The position numbers and the translations under genes were made by a program. From positions 1-57,792 of the forward strand of contig JAUSDY010000059.1 of the NCBI GenBank assembly GCA_030650395.1: a stretch of 57,792 nt of DNA, read 5' to 3'. The first letter of the stretch is position 1, and every line of letters begins with the position of its first letter. This DNA comes from Acidobacteriota bacterium. Lineage in GTDB: Bacteria > Acidobacteriota > Vicinamibacteria > Vicinamibacterales > UBA2999. The notes beneath the pieces are model-generated. The model worked only from the letters and a program-made list of their open reading frames with translations, had not been told where the DNA came from and searched no databases. Positions 1-7,763 of this stretch are shown here, in pieces.

Positions 1-153
1 GGTGGCGTAGGCGGCCACGCCGCCGCCGACCAGCACGATCGCGCCGATCGTGACGAGCAGGGTGCGCTGGTTCTCGCCCAGCCAGCCCTGCGCCTGTCCG
101 AGCGCCATGGCCAGCTCGTTATCTTTCAGGTGATGCCGTTCTGTCGTCTTCAT
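1..153 (-). CDS. N-terminal part of a single-pass membrane protein (truncated by window edge)
   Basis: Fifty-one codons run leftward from an ATG at 153 to the window edge without a stop. The first 30 residues are hydrophilic (starts MKTTERHHLKDNELAMALG). A hydrophobic stretch rich in Val, Gly and Ala begins at about residue 34 (TLLVTIGAIVLVGGGVAAYA) and would be an N-terminal membrane anchor with the rest of the protein outside. This layout is like YfgM-type or other tetratricopeptide proteins anchored by one helix, but no repeat is visible in the part present, so the family is a guess. The DUF707 gene ends 15 nt upstream on the same strand. Confidence 0.6.
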   Translation of the reverse strand, partial: MKTTERHHLKDNELAMALGQAQGWLGENQRTLLVTIGAIVLVGGGVAAYAT

Positions 154-167
154 GTTCGATATCGCTC

Positions 168-815
168 TTACTTCCTGGACTGCCATTCGGCCAGCATGCG
201 CTGGCACTCTTGCTCGGCGGTTTCTCCCCGCCCGTTCTTCCACCGGTTCGACTGGACGGGGCGGATGTGCGTGACCGGAAAACAGTCGACGATCGCCATG
301 CCCTGAGACTTGAGAATATCATTCCACAGGTACTCGAGTCCCCAGCCGAGCTCGCTCAGCGTGAAGGTCGGGGCGCATTTCTCCAGCGCCTCGTGGCTGA
401 GAAACGGCGCCATGATCTCCACGAAGTCAGTCGCGCGGACGTAGCTTCCGGGATTGGCCTTTGAAAACTCGTGCGAATAATGGCTCCGCGCCGTCAGCGC
501 GGGTTGATAGAGGTTCAACTGGAGCAACTCACCGAGCTGAAACAGCCCGTTCAGCGTGTCGACCGAGGCGTCGATGTCTTCGTCGATGAACGCGTAGATC
601 CGGTAGCCGGGGATGCGCGGCAGCAGCTTCGCCACCGTCGGCCATTTGTGGCCCTTCTCCGAGAACGAGAACTCCGCCTGCTGCGCCGCTTTCGAGAAGC
701 GCCCGTCGCCGGTCCAGTCGTTGACCGCCAGATCGAACAGCCGCGACGGGTTCACGAAGTCGCCGGCGAACTCGCCCCATTTCGCCGGTGTGTAGACGCA
801 GTAATCTCTCGGCAT
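168..815 (-). CDS. DUF707 family protein (glycosyltransferase-like)
   Basis: The 215-residue product has no signal peptide. The central stretch YAFIDEDIDASVDTLNGLF has the acidic D-E-D motif seen in DUF707 and GT-A-like proteins. It is followed by LYQPALTARSHYSH, RATDFVEIMAPFLS, a GWGLEYLWNDIL box and a final AIVDCFPVTHIRP. The order acidic motif, QPAL, R-x-TDFVE, GWGLEY and VD..P..H is the DUF707 pattern. Proteins of this family are thought to act on sugars, but no substrate is established. The ATG at 815 is the only sensible start. Upstream lies a repeat-derived hairpin and a tRNA gene rather than an operon partner. Family call fairly sure; function unknown. Confidence 0.75.
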   Translation of the reverse strand: MPRDYCVYTPAKWGEFAGDFVNPSRLFDLAVNDWTGDGRFSKAAQQAEFSFSEKGHKWPTVAKLLPRIPGYRIYAFIDEDIDASVDTLNGLFQLGELLQLNLYQPALTARSHYSHEFSKANPGSYVRATDFVEIMAPFLSHEALEKCAPTFTLSELGWGLEYLWNDILKSQGMAIVDCFPVTHIRPVQSNRWKNGRGETAEQECQRMLAEWQSRK

Positions 816-823
816 TCTTTTTA

Positions 824-882
824 CAGGAGGTCAGGAGGTCAGGAGTATTTTGGGTTAAGTCTCCTGGTCTCCTAACCTCCTG
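824..882. repeat. Inverted array of AGGAGGTC-type repeats
   Basis: CAGGAGGT is repeated on the left (824-845) and its degenerate complement CTCCTGGTCTCCTAACCTCCTG lies at 861-882, separated by about 15 nt (TATTTTGGGTTAAGT). The whole can fold as one hairpin between the tRNA gene and the DUF707 start. It has the same layout as the arrays at 5723-5863, 35069-35114 and 49732-49820, but a different unit. Confidence 0.65.
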
Positions 883-904
883 TTATTCCGGTTTTCGTGT
901 CGAA

Positions 905-981
905 TGGTGCGCCTGACAGGAATTGAACCTGTGACCCCCGGTTTAGGAAACCAGTGCTCTATCCAACTGAGCTACAGGCGC
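905..981 (-). tRNA. tRNA-Arg (anticodon CCT), CCA encoded
   Basis: Read on the minus strand, the acceptor stem GCGCCTG pairs with CAGGCGC, the D stem is GCTC/GAGC, the anticodon stem CTGGT/ACCGG holds the loop TTCCTAA (anticodon CCT), the variable loop is GGGTC, and the T stem ACAGG/CCTGT encloses TTCAATT. Discriminator A and CCA (907-905) are encoded. All arms are complete. Confidence 0.95.
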
Positions 982-993
982 CAATAGTGTTGT

Positions 994-1020
994 GGGTACC
1001 CCTTAAAGGGGTGCCCTACG
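994..1020. repeat. TAAA-loop palindrome (GGGTACCCC/GGGGTGCCC stem), copy 1
   Basis: A near-perfect inverted repeat with arms GGGTACCCC and GGGGTGCCC, centre TTAAA and right flank TACG. It lies between the end of apt and the tRNA-Arg gene. The same element, stem GGGCACCCC, recurs at 18648-18697, 24380-24442 and 57586-57610. Confidence 0.8.
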
Positions 1021-1024
1021 AGTT

Positions 1025-1540
1025 TCAATATCGCAACACAGAATAAACCGGCTCGCCTTCGAGTTTGGCCCGGCCGTTGAGAAAATCGAGCTCGATCAAA
1101 AAGGCCGCGCCGATCACCTTGCCGCCCACTTTGCGCACCAGATCGATCGCCGCGCGCGCGGTGCCACCGGTCGCCAGCACGTCGTCGACGATCAGAATCC
1201 GATGATCGGTCGGGCACGCATCCTGGTGAATCTCGAGCGCGTCGGTGCCGTATTCGAGGTTGTAACTCTCCTTGTGCGTCAGCGACGGCAGCTTGCCGGG
1301 CTTTCGAATCGGAATGAAGCCCGAGCCGAGCGCGTTGGCCACGGCGGCCCCGAGAATGAAGCCGCGGCTCTCGATGCCGACGACTTGATCGATGTCCTCG
1401 CCCATGTACGGCGCCGCCAGCGCGTCGATCGTGTCGGCGAACCCGCGCGCATCGCTCAGCAGCGTGGTGATGTCGTAAAAGAGAATGCCCTTCTTGGGAA
1501 AGTCGGGGACGTGGCGAATCTTGGCCTTCAAGTGATCCAT
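1025..1540 (-). CDS. apt: Adenine phosphoribosyltransferase
   Basis: The 171-residue cytosolic enzyme would convert adenine and PRPP to AMP and pyrophosphate (purine salvage). The type I phosphoribosyltransferase PRPP loop is at residues 116-129 (ILIVDDVLATGGTA). The family's N-terminal segment is also present: IRHVPDFPKKGILFYDIT, then VVGIESRGFILG at about 53-64. Length matches the family (about 170-180). The ATG shares one base with the TGA of acyP upstream (TGATG), so the two are translationally coupled. A TAAA-loop palindrome follows its stop and may act as a 3' hairpin. Identity secure. Confidence 0.95.
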   Translation of the reverse strand: MDHLKAKIRHVPDFPKKGILFYDITTLLSDARGFADTIDALAAPYMGEDIDQVVGIESRGFILGAAVANALGSGFIPIRKPGKLPSLTHKESYNLEYGTDALEIHQDACPTDHRILIVDDVLATGGTARAAIDLVRKVGGKVIGAAFLIELDFLNGRAKLEGEPVYSVLRY

Positions 1541-1812
1541 CAGCGAATCTCGAATCCTGTGTCGTGCCCTGTGGGTCCGGTATCGTCCACCGTGACTTGC
1601 GCCACCCGCGCGCCCGAGGGGCCGCGGCGCAGCGCCATCTCAAATCGATCGAGCGCGGCGTCGTCGCCCTCCGCCTGCGCCTCGACCCGTCCGTCCGGCA
1701 AGTTGACGACGTAGCCGTGCAGGCCTTCGCGCCGGGCCGCGTCGAGCGCGAAGAAGCGGAAGCCCACGCCTTGCACGCGTCCGCTCACCAGGAACCGTCT
1801 GGCTACGCGCAT
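1540..1812 (-). CDS. acyP: Acylphosphatase
   Basis: The 90-residue product matches the usual acylphosphatase length and hydrolyses the carboxyl-phosphate bond of acyl phosphates. The phosphate-binding loop GRVQGVGFRFF is at residues 11-21 with the catalytic Arg at 19. The catalytic Asn is in GYVVNLPDGRVE (Asn37). The C-terminus contains GPTGHDTGFEIR, near the usual end of the fold. It is first in a two-gene unit with apt, overlapping by one base. It diverges from the c-di-AMP riboswitch and kimA unit, so about 80 bp between 1812 and 1890 must hold both promoters. Confidence 0.93.
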   Translation of the reverse strand: MRVARRFLVSGRVQGVGFRFFALDAARREGLHGYVVNLPDGRVEAQAEGDDAALDRFEMALRRGPSGARVAQVTVDDTGPTGHDTGFEIR

Positions 1813-1854
1813 CCGCCCATTGTAGCCCAGCCGCGCGCGGCGTGGCCGTGTGGC

Positions 1855-1883
1855 TTGACGCGCTGATTACAGAAGCGCATCAT
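1855..1883 (+). promoter_or_regulatory. Candidate sigma-70-type promoter for the riboswitch-kimA transcript
   Basis: TTGACG at 1855-1860 and CATCAT at 1878-1883 are separated by 17 nt. This would place the transcription start near 1890, directly at the 5' side of the aptamer. The -10 match is only moderate, so this is a position-based inference. Confidence 0.35.
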
Positions 1884-1889
1884 CGTACT

Positions 1890-1995
1890 AGCTGAATCCG
1901 CCACCGGCGGAACGGGGGACCCACTCATCGGGGCGAATCGCGCACGCGACAGAGACCACCACCTCTGAGCCCGACAGCTAACCTCGCAGGCACGT
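1890..1995 (+). promoter_or_regulatory. c-di-AMP riboswitch (ydaO/yuaA type)
   Basis: The conserved blocks of the ydaO aptamer appear in order. They are TGAATCCGCC at 1892-1901, a CCGCC/GGCGG hairpin, AACGGGGGACCCA near 1911-1923, CGGGGCGAATC near 1929-1939, an AGAG/CTCT hairpin, and GCCCGACAGCTAACCTCG near 1969-1986. The last block is the most diagnostic element of the class. The class senses cyclic di-AMP and typically turns off K+ uptake and cell-wall genes when the ligand is high. Here it sits directly upstream of a KimA-type K+ importer. The ribosome binding site GGAGG (1996-2000) abuts the 3' edge of the aptamer, which suggests control of translation initiation. The exact P1 boundaries were not resolved by eye. 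Confidence 0.9.
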
Positions 1996-2005
1996 GGAGG
2001 CTTTG

Positions 2006-3832
2006 TTGTTCGATCTCAAGCGCGCAGTTGTCGGCCGTCCGATCGCCAGTTATCACGCCGATCATCACCGCTTCGGGCTGCTCGGTGGGCTTGCGGTCCT
2101 GTCGTCCGACGCGCTGTCGTCGGTCGCGTACGCGACCGAGGAGATCTTGCGCGTGCTCATGGTCGGCGGCGTCGCCGCGCTGAGCCTCGGGCAACCGGTC
2201 AGCCTCCTGATCGCCACCCTGCTGGTCGTTGTGGTCTTCTCGTATCGCAAGACCATCCACGCATATCCCGGCGGCGGCGGCGCGTACATCGTCGCGAGAG
2301 ACAACCTCGGTCCGACCTTCGGGCTGGCGGCGGCCGCAGCGCTGCTGATCGACTATACCCTCACGGTCGCGGTCAGTATCGCGGCGGGCGTGTCGGCCAT
2401 CGCCTCGGCGCTGCCGTCGATGCATCTCAACCGCGTCGCGCTCAGTCTCGGCTTCATCGCGATGCTGATGATGGGTAATCTGCGCGGGCTGAGAGAGTCG
2501 ACGAAGCTGTTCGGTATCCCGGTGTACGTATTCGTCGGCGTCATGTTGTCGTTGATCGCCGCCGGCGGCTACCAGGTCTTGACGGGATCGGCGGTACCGG
2601 TCGAGCCGGTCGATCCGCTGCCCATATTGGGTACCGGCTCAATCACGCTCTTCGTCCTGCTCTCGGCATTTGCCAACGGCTGCACGGCCATGACCGGCGT
2701 GGAGGCCGTCTCCGACGGCGTGCCGGCGTTCAAGGCGCCGTCGGCGCAGACGGCGACGCGCACGCTGATCCTGATGGCCGTGCTCGCCATCACCATGTTC
2801 GTCGGCATCAGCTTTCTGGCACACGCCTATCAAGTCGTGCCGAGCGAGACGGAGACGGTCGTGTCGCAACTGGCGCGCGGCGTCTTTGGCGGCCGCAACG
2901 CTCTCTACTACATCGTCCAGGCGGCGACGATGCTGATTCTCGTGCTGGCGGCGAACACGGCGTTTGCGGATTTCCCGCGGCTGGCGTCGATCGTGGCGCG
3001 CGATCGCTACATGCCGCGCCAGTTCATGAACCTCGGCGACAAGCTGGCCTTCTCGAACGGCATTGTCGCCCTGAGCGTGGCGGCCGGGGTCCTGTGCGTC
3101 GTCTTCGGCGGCGATCCGCACGCGTTGATCCCGCTCTATATGATCGGTGTGTTCCTGTCGTTCACGCTGTCGCAGACCGGCATGTTCCTGCGGGCACGGC
3201 GGATACGCGAGCCGGGTTGGCAGGTCAGCGCCGCGATCAGCGGGGTCGGCGCCGTGGTGACCTTCGTCGTGTTACTGGTGGTCGCGATGACCAAGGGCCT
3301 GGACGGCGCGTGGATCGTCGTGGTCCTGATTCCCTTGCTGTCGATGCTGTTTCGCTCGACGCGTTCGCATTACGACGCCGTCGCGCGTCAGCTGTCGCTG
3401 TCCGGTAAGACCGTGGATACGACCGCGCGCGGGCACATGGTGATCGTGCCGATCGGCGGCGTGCAGCGGGCGGTGGTCGAGGCGCTCGGCTACGCCAGCT
3501 CGCTGTCGAACGACGTTCGAGCCGTCTACGTCAATGTGTATCCAGACGCGCTGGAAGCGCTCAAACGCGATTGGCCGCACTGGGGCTCGCACGTCAAGCT
3601 GGTGGTGCTGCAGTCGCCCTATCGATCGATGACCGAGCCGCTGCTCGACTACATCGATCGCATGCGGATCGAACATCCTGATGACTACATGACGGTCGTG
3701 CTGCCGGAATTCGTGGTCAAGCACTGGTGGCACCATCTGCTGCACAACCAGAGCGCGCTGACGCTGAAGGCGGCGCTGCTGTTCCGCAAGCGGATCGTGA
3801 CCACGTCGGTGCCGTTCCATCTAGAGGAGTAA
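2006..3832 (+). CDS. kimA: KimA-type potassium importer (APC superfamily), copy 1
   Basis: About 608 residues, like Bacillus KimA (607). The APC-type membrane half begins with LSSDALSSVAYATEE (about residues 33-47) and continues through AYPGGGGAYIVA, LLIDYTLTVAVSIAAG, FANGCTAMTGVEA and VLAANTAFADFPRL, all closely matching KimA. The C-terminal cytosolic domain (from about residue 470) ends in a KHWWHHLLHNQSAL box and VTTSVPFHLEE, as in KimA. KimA is a high-affinity K+/H+ symporter inhibited by c-di-AMP. An upstream in-frame GTG at 1994 lacks an SD and lies in the riboswitch edge. I prefer the TTG at 2006, which has GGAGG 5 nt upstream and aligns with the start of the second copy (MFEELKR). Confidence 0.9.
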   Translation: MFDLKRAVVGRPIASYHADHHRFGLLGGLAVLSSDALSSVAYATEEILRVLMVGGVAALSLGQPVSLLIATLLVVVVFSYRKTIHAYPGGGGAYIVARDNLGPTFGLAAAAALLIDYTLTVAVSIAAGVSAIASALPSMHLNRVALSLGFIAMLMMGNLRGLRESTKLFGIPVYVFVGVMLSLIAAGGYQVLTGSAVPVEPVDPLPILGTGSITLFVLLSAFANGCTAMTGVEAVSDGVPAFKAPSAQTATRTLILMAVLAITMFVGISFLAHAYQVVPSETETVVSQLARGVFGGRNALYYIVQAATMLILVLAANTAFADFPRLASIVARDRYMPRQFMNLGDKLAFSNGIVALSVAAGVLCVVFGGDPHALIPLYMIGVFLSFTLSQTGMFLRARRIREPGWQVSAAISGVGAVVTFVVLLVVAMTKGLDGAWIVVVLIPLLSMLFRSTRSHYDAVARQLSLSGKTVDTTARGHMVIVPIGGVQRAVVEALGYASSLSNDVRAVYVNVYPDALEALKRDWPHWGSHVKLVVLQSPYRSMTEPLLDYIDRMRIEHPDDYMTVVLPEFVVKHWWHHLLHNQSALTLKAALLFRKRIVTTSVPFHLEE

Positions 3833-3851
3833 GCAGAGAGGGGCGTCGCTT

Positions 3852-3866
3852 CCGGTAGAATACCGG
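3852..3866 (+). promoter_or_regulatory. Perfect 6-bp inverted repeat in the kimA1-kimA2 spacer
   Basis: CCGGTA-GAA-TACCGG lies in the 51-nt spacer between the two importers, and its centre contains TAGAAT (3856-3861), a possible -10. It could be a small processing hairpin, an operator or part of a promoter for the second copy. No second riboswitch is visible here. Confidence 0.4.
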
Positions 3867-3883
3867 GTCGTGAGCGGAGCCCT

Positions 3884-5713
3884 GTGTTCGAAGAGCTGAA
3901 GCGGTTCGTCGTCGGCGCCCCCATCCCGTCCTTCCACGCCCACCACCAAAAGCTCGGCATGCTCGCCGGTCTGGCCGTGCTGTCGGCCGACGCCTTGTCG
4001 TCGGTGGCGTACGCGACCGAGGAAGTCCTTCGTGTGCTGGCCCAGGGCGGCGCCGAGGCGCTCCAGAACGGCCCGGTCATCGCGGGCCTGATCGCGCTGC
4101 TGCTCTTGATCATCGTCTCGTCGTACCGGCAAACGATCTTTGCCTACCCGCAAGGCGGCGGCGACTACGTCGTCACCAAGGAGAACATCGGCACGTCGGC
4201 GTCGCTCGTGACGGCCGCCGCCCTGCTGATCGATTACACGCTGACCGTCGCCGTCAGCATTGCCGCCGGCGTGTCGGCGGTCACGTCGGCGCTGCCGAAC
4301 CTGCACGTCGGCCGTGTGCCGATGGCGCTGGCGTTCATCGCGCTGATCGCGATGGGCAACCTGCGCGGTGTTCGGGAATCGGCCAAGCTGTTCGGCATTC
4401 CGGTCTATTTCTTCCTGGGCAGCATCTTTGTGCTGTTGATTGTCGGTGCCTGGCGGGAGTTCTTCGGCACGGCGGCGCCGTTCGAGCCGGCCGAACCGGT
4501 GGCCTTCCTGGGCACCGGCACCATCACGACTTTTATCCTGCTGACGGCATTTGCCAACGGCTGCACCGCGATGACCGGCGTCGAGGCGATTTCTGACGGC
4601 GTGCCGGCGTTCAAGGAGCCGGCCGCGCGCACGGCGGCGCGGACCCTGACGCTGATGGGGGGACTGGCGATCACGATGTTCGTCGGCATCAGCCTGCTGG
4701 CGTACCACTTCGGCATCGTGCCGGCGGAGAAAGAGACCGTGGTCTCGCAGCTGGCGCGCGCGATCTTCGGCGGGCGCAACGTCTTCTATTACCTGGTGCA
4801 GGCGGCGACGGCGATGATCCTGGTGCTCGCCGCGAACACGGCCTTTGCCGACTTCCCCCGCCTCGCCTATTTCGTGGCGCGTGACCGGTTCATGCCCCGG
4901 CAGTTCATGAACCTCGGCGACAAGCTGGCCTACTCGAACGGCATCGTCGCCCTCAGCATCGGCGCGGCGACCTTGATCATCGTGTTCCGTGGCGATCCCC
5001 ACGCCCTCATCCCGCTCTACATGATCGGCGTGTTCATGGCGTTCACCCTGTCGCAGTCGGGCATGTTCCTGCGATGGCGCCGGCTGCGGCCGTCCGGCTG
5101 GCAGTTCCGCGCGATGATCAGCGGCCTCGGCGCCGTGGTCGCGGCCGTGGTGCTGGGCATTGTCGCCGTCACCAAGGCCCTCGAAGGCGCGTGGATCGTC
5201 CTCGTGCTGGTCCCGATTCTGACCTACGTGTTCCGGCAGACGCGCGAGCACTACGACAGCGTGGCGGCGCAGTTGTCGCTTGAGAGTGTCGAAGTCGACA
5301 CGACACCACACGGACATATCGTGATCGTGCCGATCGGCGGCGTGCAGCGGGCGGTGCTCGAGGCGCTGCGCTACGCCAGCTCGCTGGCCAAGGACGTGCG
5401 CGCGGTGTACGTGAACCTGAACCCGGAGTCGCTGGATGCACTCAAGCGCGACTGGCCGCAGTGGGGCTCACACGTGAAGCTGGTGGTGCTGCAGTCGCCC
5501 TATCGATCGATGACCGAGCCGCTGCTCGATTACATCGATCGCATGCAGCGAGAGCACCCGGACGATTACGTGACCGTGATCCTGCCGGAATTTGTCGTGA
5601 AGCACTGGTGGCATCACCTGCTGCACAACCAGAGCGCCCTGACGCTCAAGGCCGCCTTGCTGTTTCGGCCACGCGTGGTGACCACGAGCGTGCCATTTCA
5701 CTTGAAGAAGTGA
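3884..5713 (+). CDS. kimA: KimA-type potassium importer (APC superfamily), copy 2
   Basis: The 609-residue product is a close paralogue of the preceding protein over its whole length. It has the same LSADALSSVAYATEE start, LLIDYTLTVAVSI, FANGCTAMTGVEA, ARDRFMPRQFMNLGDKLAYS and HALIPLYMIGVFMAFTLSQSG blocks, and the same C-terminal domain ending VVTTSVPFHLKK. It should import K+ at the inner membrane. The GTG at 3884 follows a GGAG-like SD (GAGCGGAGC). It is 51 nt downstream of copy 1 on the same strand, so it is probably on the same c-di-AMP-controlled message. Long tracts are nearly identical at the DNA level near the 3' ends, consistent with local tandem duplication followed by divergence. 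Confidence 0.9.
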   Translation: MFEELKRFVVGAPIPSFHAHHQKLGMLAGLAVLSADALSSVAYATEEVLRVLAQGGAEALQNGPVIAGLIALLLLIIVSSYRQTIFAYPQGGGDYVVTKENIGTSASLVTAAALLIDYTLTVAVSIAAGVSAVTSALPNLHVGRVPMALAFIALIAMGNLRGVRESAKLFGIPVYFFLGSIFVLLIVGAWREFFGTAAPFEPAEPVAFLGTGTITTFILLTAFANGCTAMTGVEAISDGVPAFKEPAARTAARTLTLMGGLAITMFVGISLLAYHFGIVPAEKETVVSQLARAIFGGRNVFYYLVQAATAMILVLAANTAFADFPRLAYFVARDRFMPRQFMNLGDKLAYSNGIVALSIGAATLIIVFRGDPHALIPLYMIGVFMAFTLSQSGMFLRWRRLRPSGWQFRAMISGLGAVVAAVVLGIVAVTKALEGAWIVLVLVPILTYVFRQTREHYDSVAAQLSLESVEVDTTPHGHIVIVPIGGVQRAVLEALRYASSLAKDVRAVYVNLNPESLDALKRDWPQWGSHVKLVVLQSPYRSMTEPLLDYIDRMQREHPDDYVTVILPEFVVKHWWHHLLHNQSALTLKAALLFRPRVVTTSVPFHLKK

Positions 5714-5722
5714 CACGGACGT

Positions 5723-5863
5723 TCTTCACGAGGGTTCCTCACGAGGGTTCCTCACGAGGGTTCACTGACGATTCTGAGTGCCGGCTTGACGAACCGTCAG
5801 GAAGAACCCCGGTGAGGAACCTCCGTGGGAACCTCCGTGAGGAACCTCCGTCAGGAACCTTCT
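5723..5863. repeat. Inverted arrays of degenerate GAGGGTTCCTCAC repeats between convergent genes
   Basis: The left arm (5723-5766) repeats CACGAGGGTTCCT. The right arm (about 5805-5863) repeats the complementary AGGAACCTCCGTG with variations. Between them a short TGACG/CGTCA inverted repeat flanks the centre. The array fills the space between the stops of kimA2 and kup and can fold into one long hairpin from either strand, so it may serve as a bidirectional terminator. Confidence 0.75.
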
Positions 5864-7763
5864 AGAGTTCCACCTGCATCCCGATCTCGACGACCCGCTC
5901 GGGCGGAATGCGGTAGAAAGTCGTCGCGCGCAGCGCGTTTCTCGACATCATCACGAACAGCCGCTCGCGCCACAATGGCAGGCCCGGGCGGTCGGTCGCG
6001 AGCAGGGTTTCGGTCCCGAGGAAGTAGGTCGTGTCCGCGGGCACCAGTGGCCCGCCCGCGAACGAGGCCTGGGCGAGGGCGGCCGGCACGTCGGGATCCT
6101 CGGTGAAGCCGTAGCAGATGCGGACGCGGAAAAAACCCAGGCGAAGCGGCGTGACCGTCACGCGGTCGTCGGGCGCCACGACCGGTCCGTCGGTGGTGAC
6201 GACGGTCAACAGGATGACCCGCTGGTGCAGGATCTTGTTGTGTTCCAGGTTATGCAGCAGCGTCGGCGGCGTGCCGTCGGGGTTGCCGGTCATGAAGACC
6301 GCCGCGCCGCTGACTCGATGCGGCGGCTTACTCGTGATGCCGTCGAGGAAGGTCTCGAGCGGGTGGAGCCGATCGACAAACCGCGAGGCCAGCAGCGCGC
6401 GGCCCTGCTTCCAGGTCGACAATGTCAAGTACAGCAGCACCCCGGTCGCCAGCGGGAACCAGCCACCCTCGGCGATCTTGGTGAGATTGGCGGAGAGAAA
6501 ACCGAACTCGATGAACAGGAACAGCGCCGCCACCGAGCCGGCCATTCCGCGACTGACGCCCCAGGAGCCGCGCGCCACCAGGTACGCCAGCATCGTCGTA
6601 ATCACCATCGTCGACGACACCGCGATGCCGTAGGCAGCCGCGAGGGCGCTCGAACTGCCGAAGCCGAGCACCAGTCCCACGGTCGCCACCATCAGCGCCC
6701 AGTTCACTTGCGGAATGTAGATCTGGCCGCGCTGGCTCGCCGAGGTGTGCGCGATCCCCATCCGCGGGCAGTAGCCGAGTTGTATCGCCTGGTGGGTCAA
6801 TGAGAACACGCCGGAGATGAGCGCCTGCGATGCAATCACCGCCGCCATCATCGCCAGGATCACGAGCGGAATCAGCGCCCACGTCGGCGCCATCAGATAA
6901 AACGGCGCCGCGGCTGCCTCGGGCTTGATCAGGAGCATGGCGCCTTGCCCCAGGTAGTTCAGCAGCAGCGCGGGAAACGCCAGCGCGAACCACGCCAGGC
7001 GAATCGGCCGCCGTCCGAAATGCCCCATGTCGGCGTAGAGCGCCTCGCAACCGGTCACCACCAGGAACACGGAACCCAGCACGACGAAGCCGTGCGAGCC
7101 GTTGCGCATGAAGAAGCTCACGGCGTGGACCGGGTTGAACGCCACGATGACGTGTGAATTCAGACGAATCCAGGACAGACCCATCACCGCGATTGTGACG
7201 AACCACACGACCATGATCGGCCCGAACATCGCGCCAACCATGCCGGTGCCGCGCGACTGGATCACGAACAGGCCAATCAGGATGGCGATCGTAATCGCGA
7301 CCACGTAGGGTTGGAAGATCGGCGTGGCGATGGTGAGGCCCTCGACGGCACTGAGGACCGAGATCGCCGGGGTGATCATTCCCTCGCCTGATAGCAGTGC
7401 CGCGCCGAACAGGCCCAGAGCGATCAACCGCGCCCGGCTCTTGCGAGTGGCATCGGGTTGCCGCGAGACGAGCGCCATCAACGCGAGCACACCGCCCTCG
7501 CCGCCGTTGTCGGCGCGCATCACGAAGGTCAGGTACTTGATTGAAACGACCAGGGTGAGCGACCAGAAAATCAGCGACAGCACTCCGAGCACGTTGGCCG
7601 GAGAGGGATCAATGCCGTGAGGACCGTGAAAACACTCCCGCAGCGCGTACAGCGGGCTGGTGCCAATGTCTCCGTAGACAATGCCAATCGCCCCGAGCGT
7701 GAGAACGGCGAGGTCGCGGCCCCGAGGCGCCGGCCTGGCGCCGGCATGACTCGGTGCGCTCAC
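5862..7763 (-). CDS. kup: Kup (KUP/HAK/KT) potassium uptake protein
   Basis: The 633-residue protein matches Kup length (E. coli about 622). The family signature GIVYGDIGTSPLYALRECF occurs at about residues 27-45, followed by RADNGGEGGVLALMAL and LSGEGMITPAISVLSAVEG. About twelve hydrophobic segments precede a C-terminal cytosolic tail ending VVEIGMQVEL. Kup is a low-affinity K+/H+ symporter of the inner membrane. Its ATG overlaps the TGA of the VPS10-like gene upstream by four bases (ATGA), so it is probably co-translated with that unrelated secreted protein. It converges on the two kimA genes, giving three K+ importers in 6 kb. The hairpin array at its 3' end probably terminates it. Confidence 0.95.
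   Translation of the reverse strand: MSAPSHAGARPAPRGRDLAVLTLGAIGIVYGDIGTSPLYALRECFHGPHGIDPSPANVLGVLSLIFWSLTLVVSIKYLTFVMRADNGGEGGVLALMALVSRQPDATRKSRARLIALGLFGAALLSGEGMITPAISVLSAVEGLTIATPIFQPYVVAITIAILIGLFVIQSRGTGMVGAMFGPIMVVWFVTIAVMGLSWIRLNSHVIVAFNPVHAVSFFMRNGSHGFVVLGSVFLVVTGCEALYADMGHFGRRPIRLAWFALAFPALLLNYLGQGAMLLIKPEAAAAPFYLMAPTWALIPLVILAMMAAVIASQALISGVFSLTHQAIQLGYCPRMGIAHTSASQRGQIYIPQVNWALMVATVGLVLGFGSSSALAAAYGIAVSSTMVITTMLAYLVARGSWGVSRGMAGSVAALFLFIEFGFLSANLTKIAEGGWFPLATGVLLYLTLSTWKQGRALLASRFVDRLHPLETFLDGITSKPPHRVSGAAVFMTGNPDGTPPTLLHNLEHNKILHQRVILLTVVTTDGPVVAPDDRVTVTPLRLGFFRVRICYGFTEDPDVPAALAQASFAGGPLVPADTTYFLGTETLLATDRPGLPLWRERLFVMMSRNALRATTFYRIPPERVVEIGMQVEL

Noticed and set aside
1994-2005. 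GTG at 1994 as start of kimA1
   Set aside because: It overlaps the aptamer edge, has no SD and adds residues not in the paralogue. TTG 2006 has a well-placed GGAGG.
3833-3883. Second riboswitch before kimA2
   Set aside because: The 51-nt spacer is too short and lacks the GAATCC and CAGCTAACC blocks. Only a small inverted repeat is present.
3821-5317. Long open frame on the minus strand opposite kimA2 (498 codons)
   Set aside because: It is rich in Arg/His/Gln/Asp, has no family motifs and lies opposite a conserved membrane protein. Such antisense frames are expected at high GC.
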